Of a stretch of DNA of 64,000 bases, positions 63,410 through 64,000 are shown piece after piece. The stretch comes from Euglena gracilis (taxonomy: Eukaryota > Euglenida > Euglenophyceae > Euglenales). Position 1 is the stretch's first letter; the number at the start of each line of letters is the position of its first letter. The notes beneath the pieces are model-generated. The model had not been told where the DNA came from. It saw only the letters and a list, made by a program, of their open reading frames with translations, and ran no database searches. The translations under genes were made by a program, and so were the position numbers. Location: the NCBI GenBank assembly GCA_039621445.1, contig CP154956.1:84440474-84504473 (forward strand). Reading direction: 5' to 3'.

Positions 63410-64000
63410 TAGACAGGTGTTCCGTGGTGCAGCAGGAAGTGTGAGTAGAGAGAAGGAGGAGAGTGTTCCGAAGGGACGAGGTCTGTGTTATTTTTTGCAA
63501 ACAGAGCGTGCAGACGAAAAACCTCCCCTCCGTAGGGCGGAAGAGAAAGTTGCTCCAGCGGCGCAGCCAGATTTGTGCGGCCACAAAATTCCTGCTCCGA
63601 GCGTATTTTCTTTTCCGCAGGCAGATGGTCCGAAAACGTGCGGATTGGCTACGCCAATGGCTCAAGTACACCCCTTGGGGTACGTCTGGCTAAGAGGCCG
63701 CCCAACGTCGCAATGAAGCGGCAGTGAGGGGAACGCGCCGGCCGCTGAAGGACATCGCCCCGGAAAGATCCTCCCCCCCCATTGGATGACACATTGCCAG
63801 GCGAAAACAAGACCATGGGAGACGGTTCCTGGTCATCCGATGAAGGACGGTCCGAGAGGGATGGAGGCCCCAGATAGCTTGTGGGGAAGCCATCCGGGTC
63901 CCCATCCGCCCCCCCGGGCCCGAGGCTGAGGGGACAGGACTCGGAAGGGGAGGGGCAGGGCAGGGGGCAGGGCAGGCGTTCGCCCGAAGGCCAGGGCTGG
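63410..64000 (-). pseudogene. N-terminal region of the retroelement ORF
   Basis: The frame runs from the window edge: GERLPCPLPCPSPSES, PSLSDRPSSDDQEPSPMV, RSPHCRFIATLGGLLARR, PRGVLEPLA, TAG (63649-63651), PIRTFSDHLPAEKKIRSE, QEFCGRTNLAAPLEQLSL, PPYGGEVFRLHALFAKNN. It then loses frame at the C-run. It is proline- and serine-rich at first and ordered later. No family recognised. The true start lies beyond the window. Confidence 0.5.

Larger units (their letters stand above)
60249..64000 (-). mobile_element. Decayed retroelement with 2A motif, truncated by the window
   Basis: One reading direction accounts for 3.75 kb. The order is N-terminal region (to 63380), NPPF domain, TAG, 2A-like motif, zinc-finger region, reverse transcriptase. 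The NPPF part, the TAG at 62396-62398 and the 2A/zinc-finger frame are all in the same frame, so this was probably one long translated unit. At least four frameshifts and one internal deletion have accumulated. The element is GC-rich and has no C-run termini, unlike the rest of the window. Apparent plus-strand frames here (61161-61601, 63162-63716 and others) are antisense shadows. Confidence 0.85.

Noticed and set aside
61161-63905. Several plus-strand frames of 60-180 codons
   Set aside because: They are antisense shadows of the GC-rich retroelement frames.
1-64000. tRNA, rRNA, CRISPR, riboswitch or bacterial promoter signals
   Set aside because: None seen. Direct repeats are transposon- or microsatellite-type, and no cloverleaf with a TTCGANNC arm was found by eye.

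Overview
Eukaryotic nuclear DNA. The window has no bacterial operons, no rRNA or tRNA gene that I can recognise, and no CRISPR array. Coding information sits in short exons (about 20 to 230 nt) whose reading frames join only across GT-AG introns. The introns and spacers are packed with homopolymer runs (G or C runs of 8 to 14), microsatellites and small inverted-repeat elements. A large, repeat-rich protist or algal genome fits best; I cannot name the species. All identifications come from motif recognition by eye and from checking that intron phases agree between neighbouring exons.

Layout. 0-12 kb is mostly repeats with a few isolated exon-like pieces on the minus strand. 12.2-19.3 kb holds exons of several small minus-strand genes; the best are at 14.6-15.0 kb and 16.8-17.1 kb. 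20.4-25.5 kb holds the 3' part of a minus-strand gene for a cysteine-rich protein. 27.9-46.7 kb is one large minus-strand gene of about 25 exons. It encodes a membrane-anchored alpha/beta hydrolase of the DUF900 type, with an AHSMG nucleophile elbow, and almost every intron phase agrees. 51.6-53.8 kb holds exons of another minus-strand gene. 57.0-57.5 kb holds the last two exons of a plus-strand gene with an acidic C-terminal half.

60.2-64.0 kb is a decayed retroelement on the minus strand that runs off the right edge. Read in its transcribed direction it has an NPPF (Dam-like) domain region, an in-frame TAG, a 2A-like ribosome-skipping motif (GDIESNPGP), a zinc-finger region, and a LINE-type reverse transcriptase. 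The reverse transcriptase has lost its catalytic centre.

Repeats. Many elements share one plan: a TA dinucleotide on each side, termini made of C-runs (left) and G-runs (right), and a short A/T-rich subterminal word. Several sit inside introns of the genes above. Two larger foldback elements have 9-bp flanking direct repeats, as Mutator-like elements do. Short hairpins with a TTCG loop recur in otherwise unrelated repeat families.
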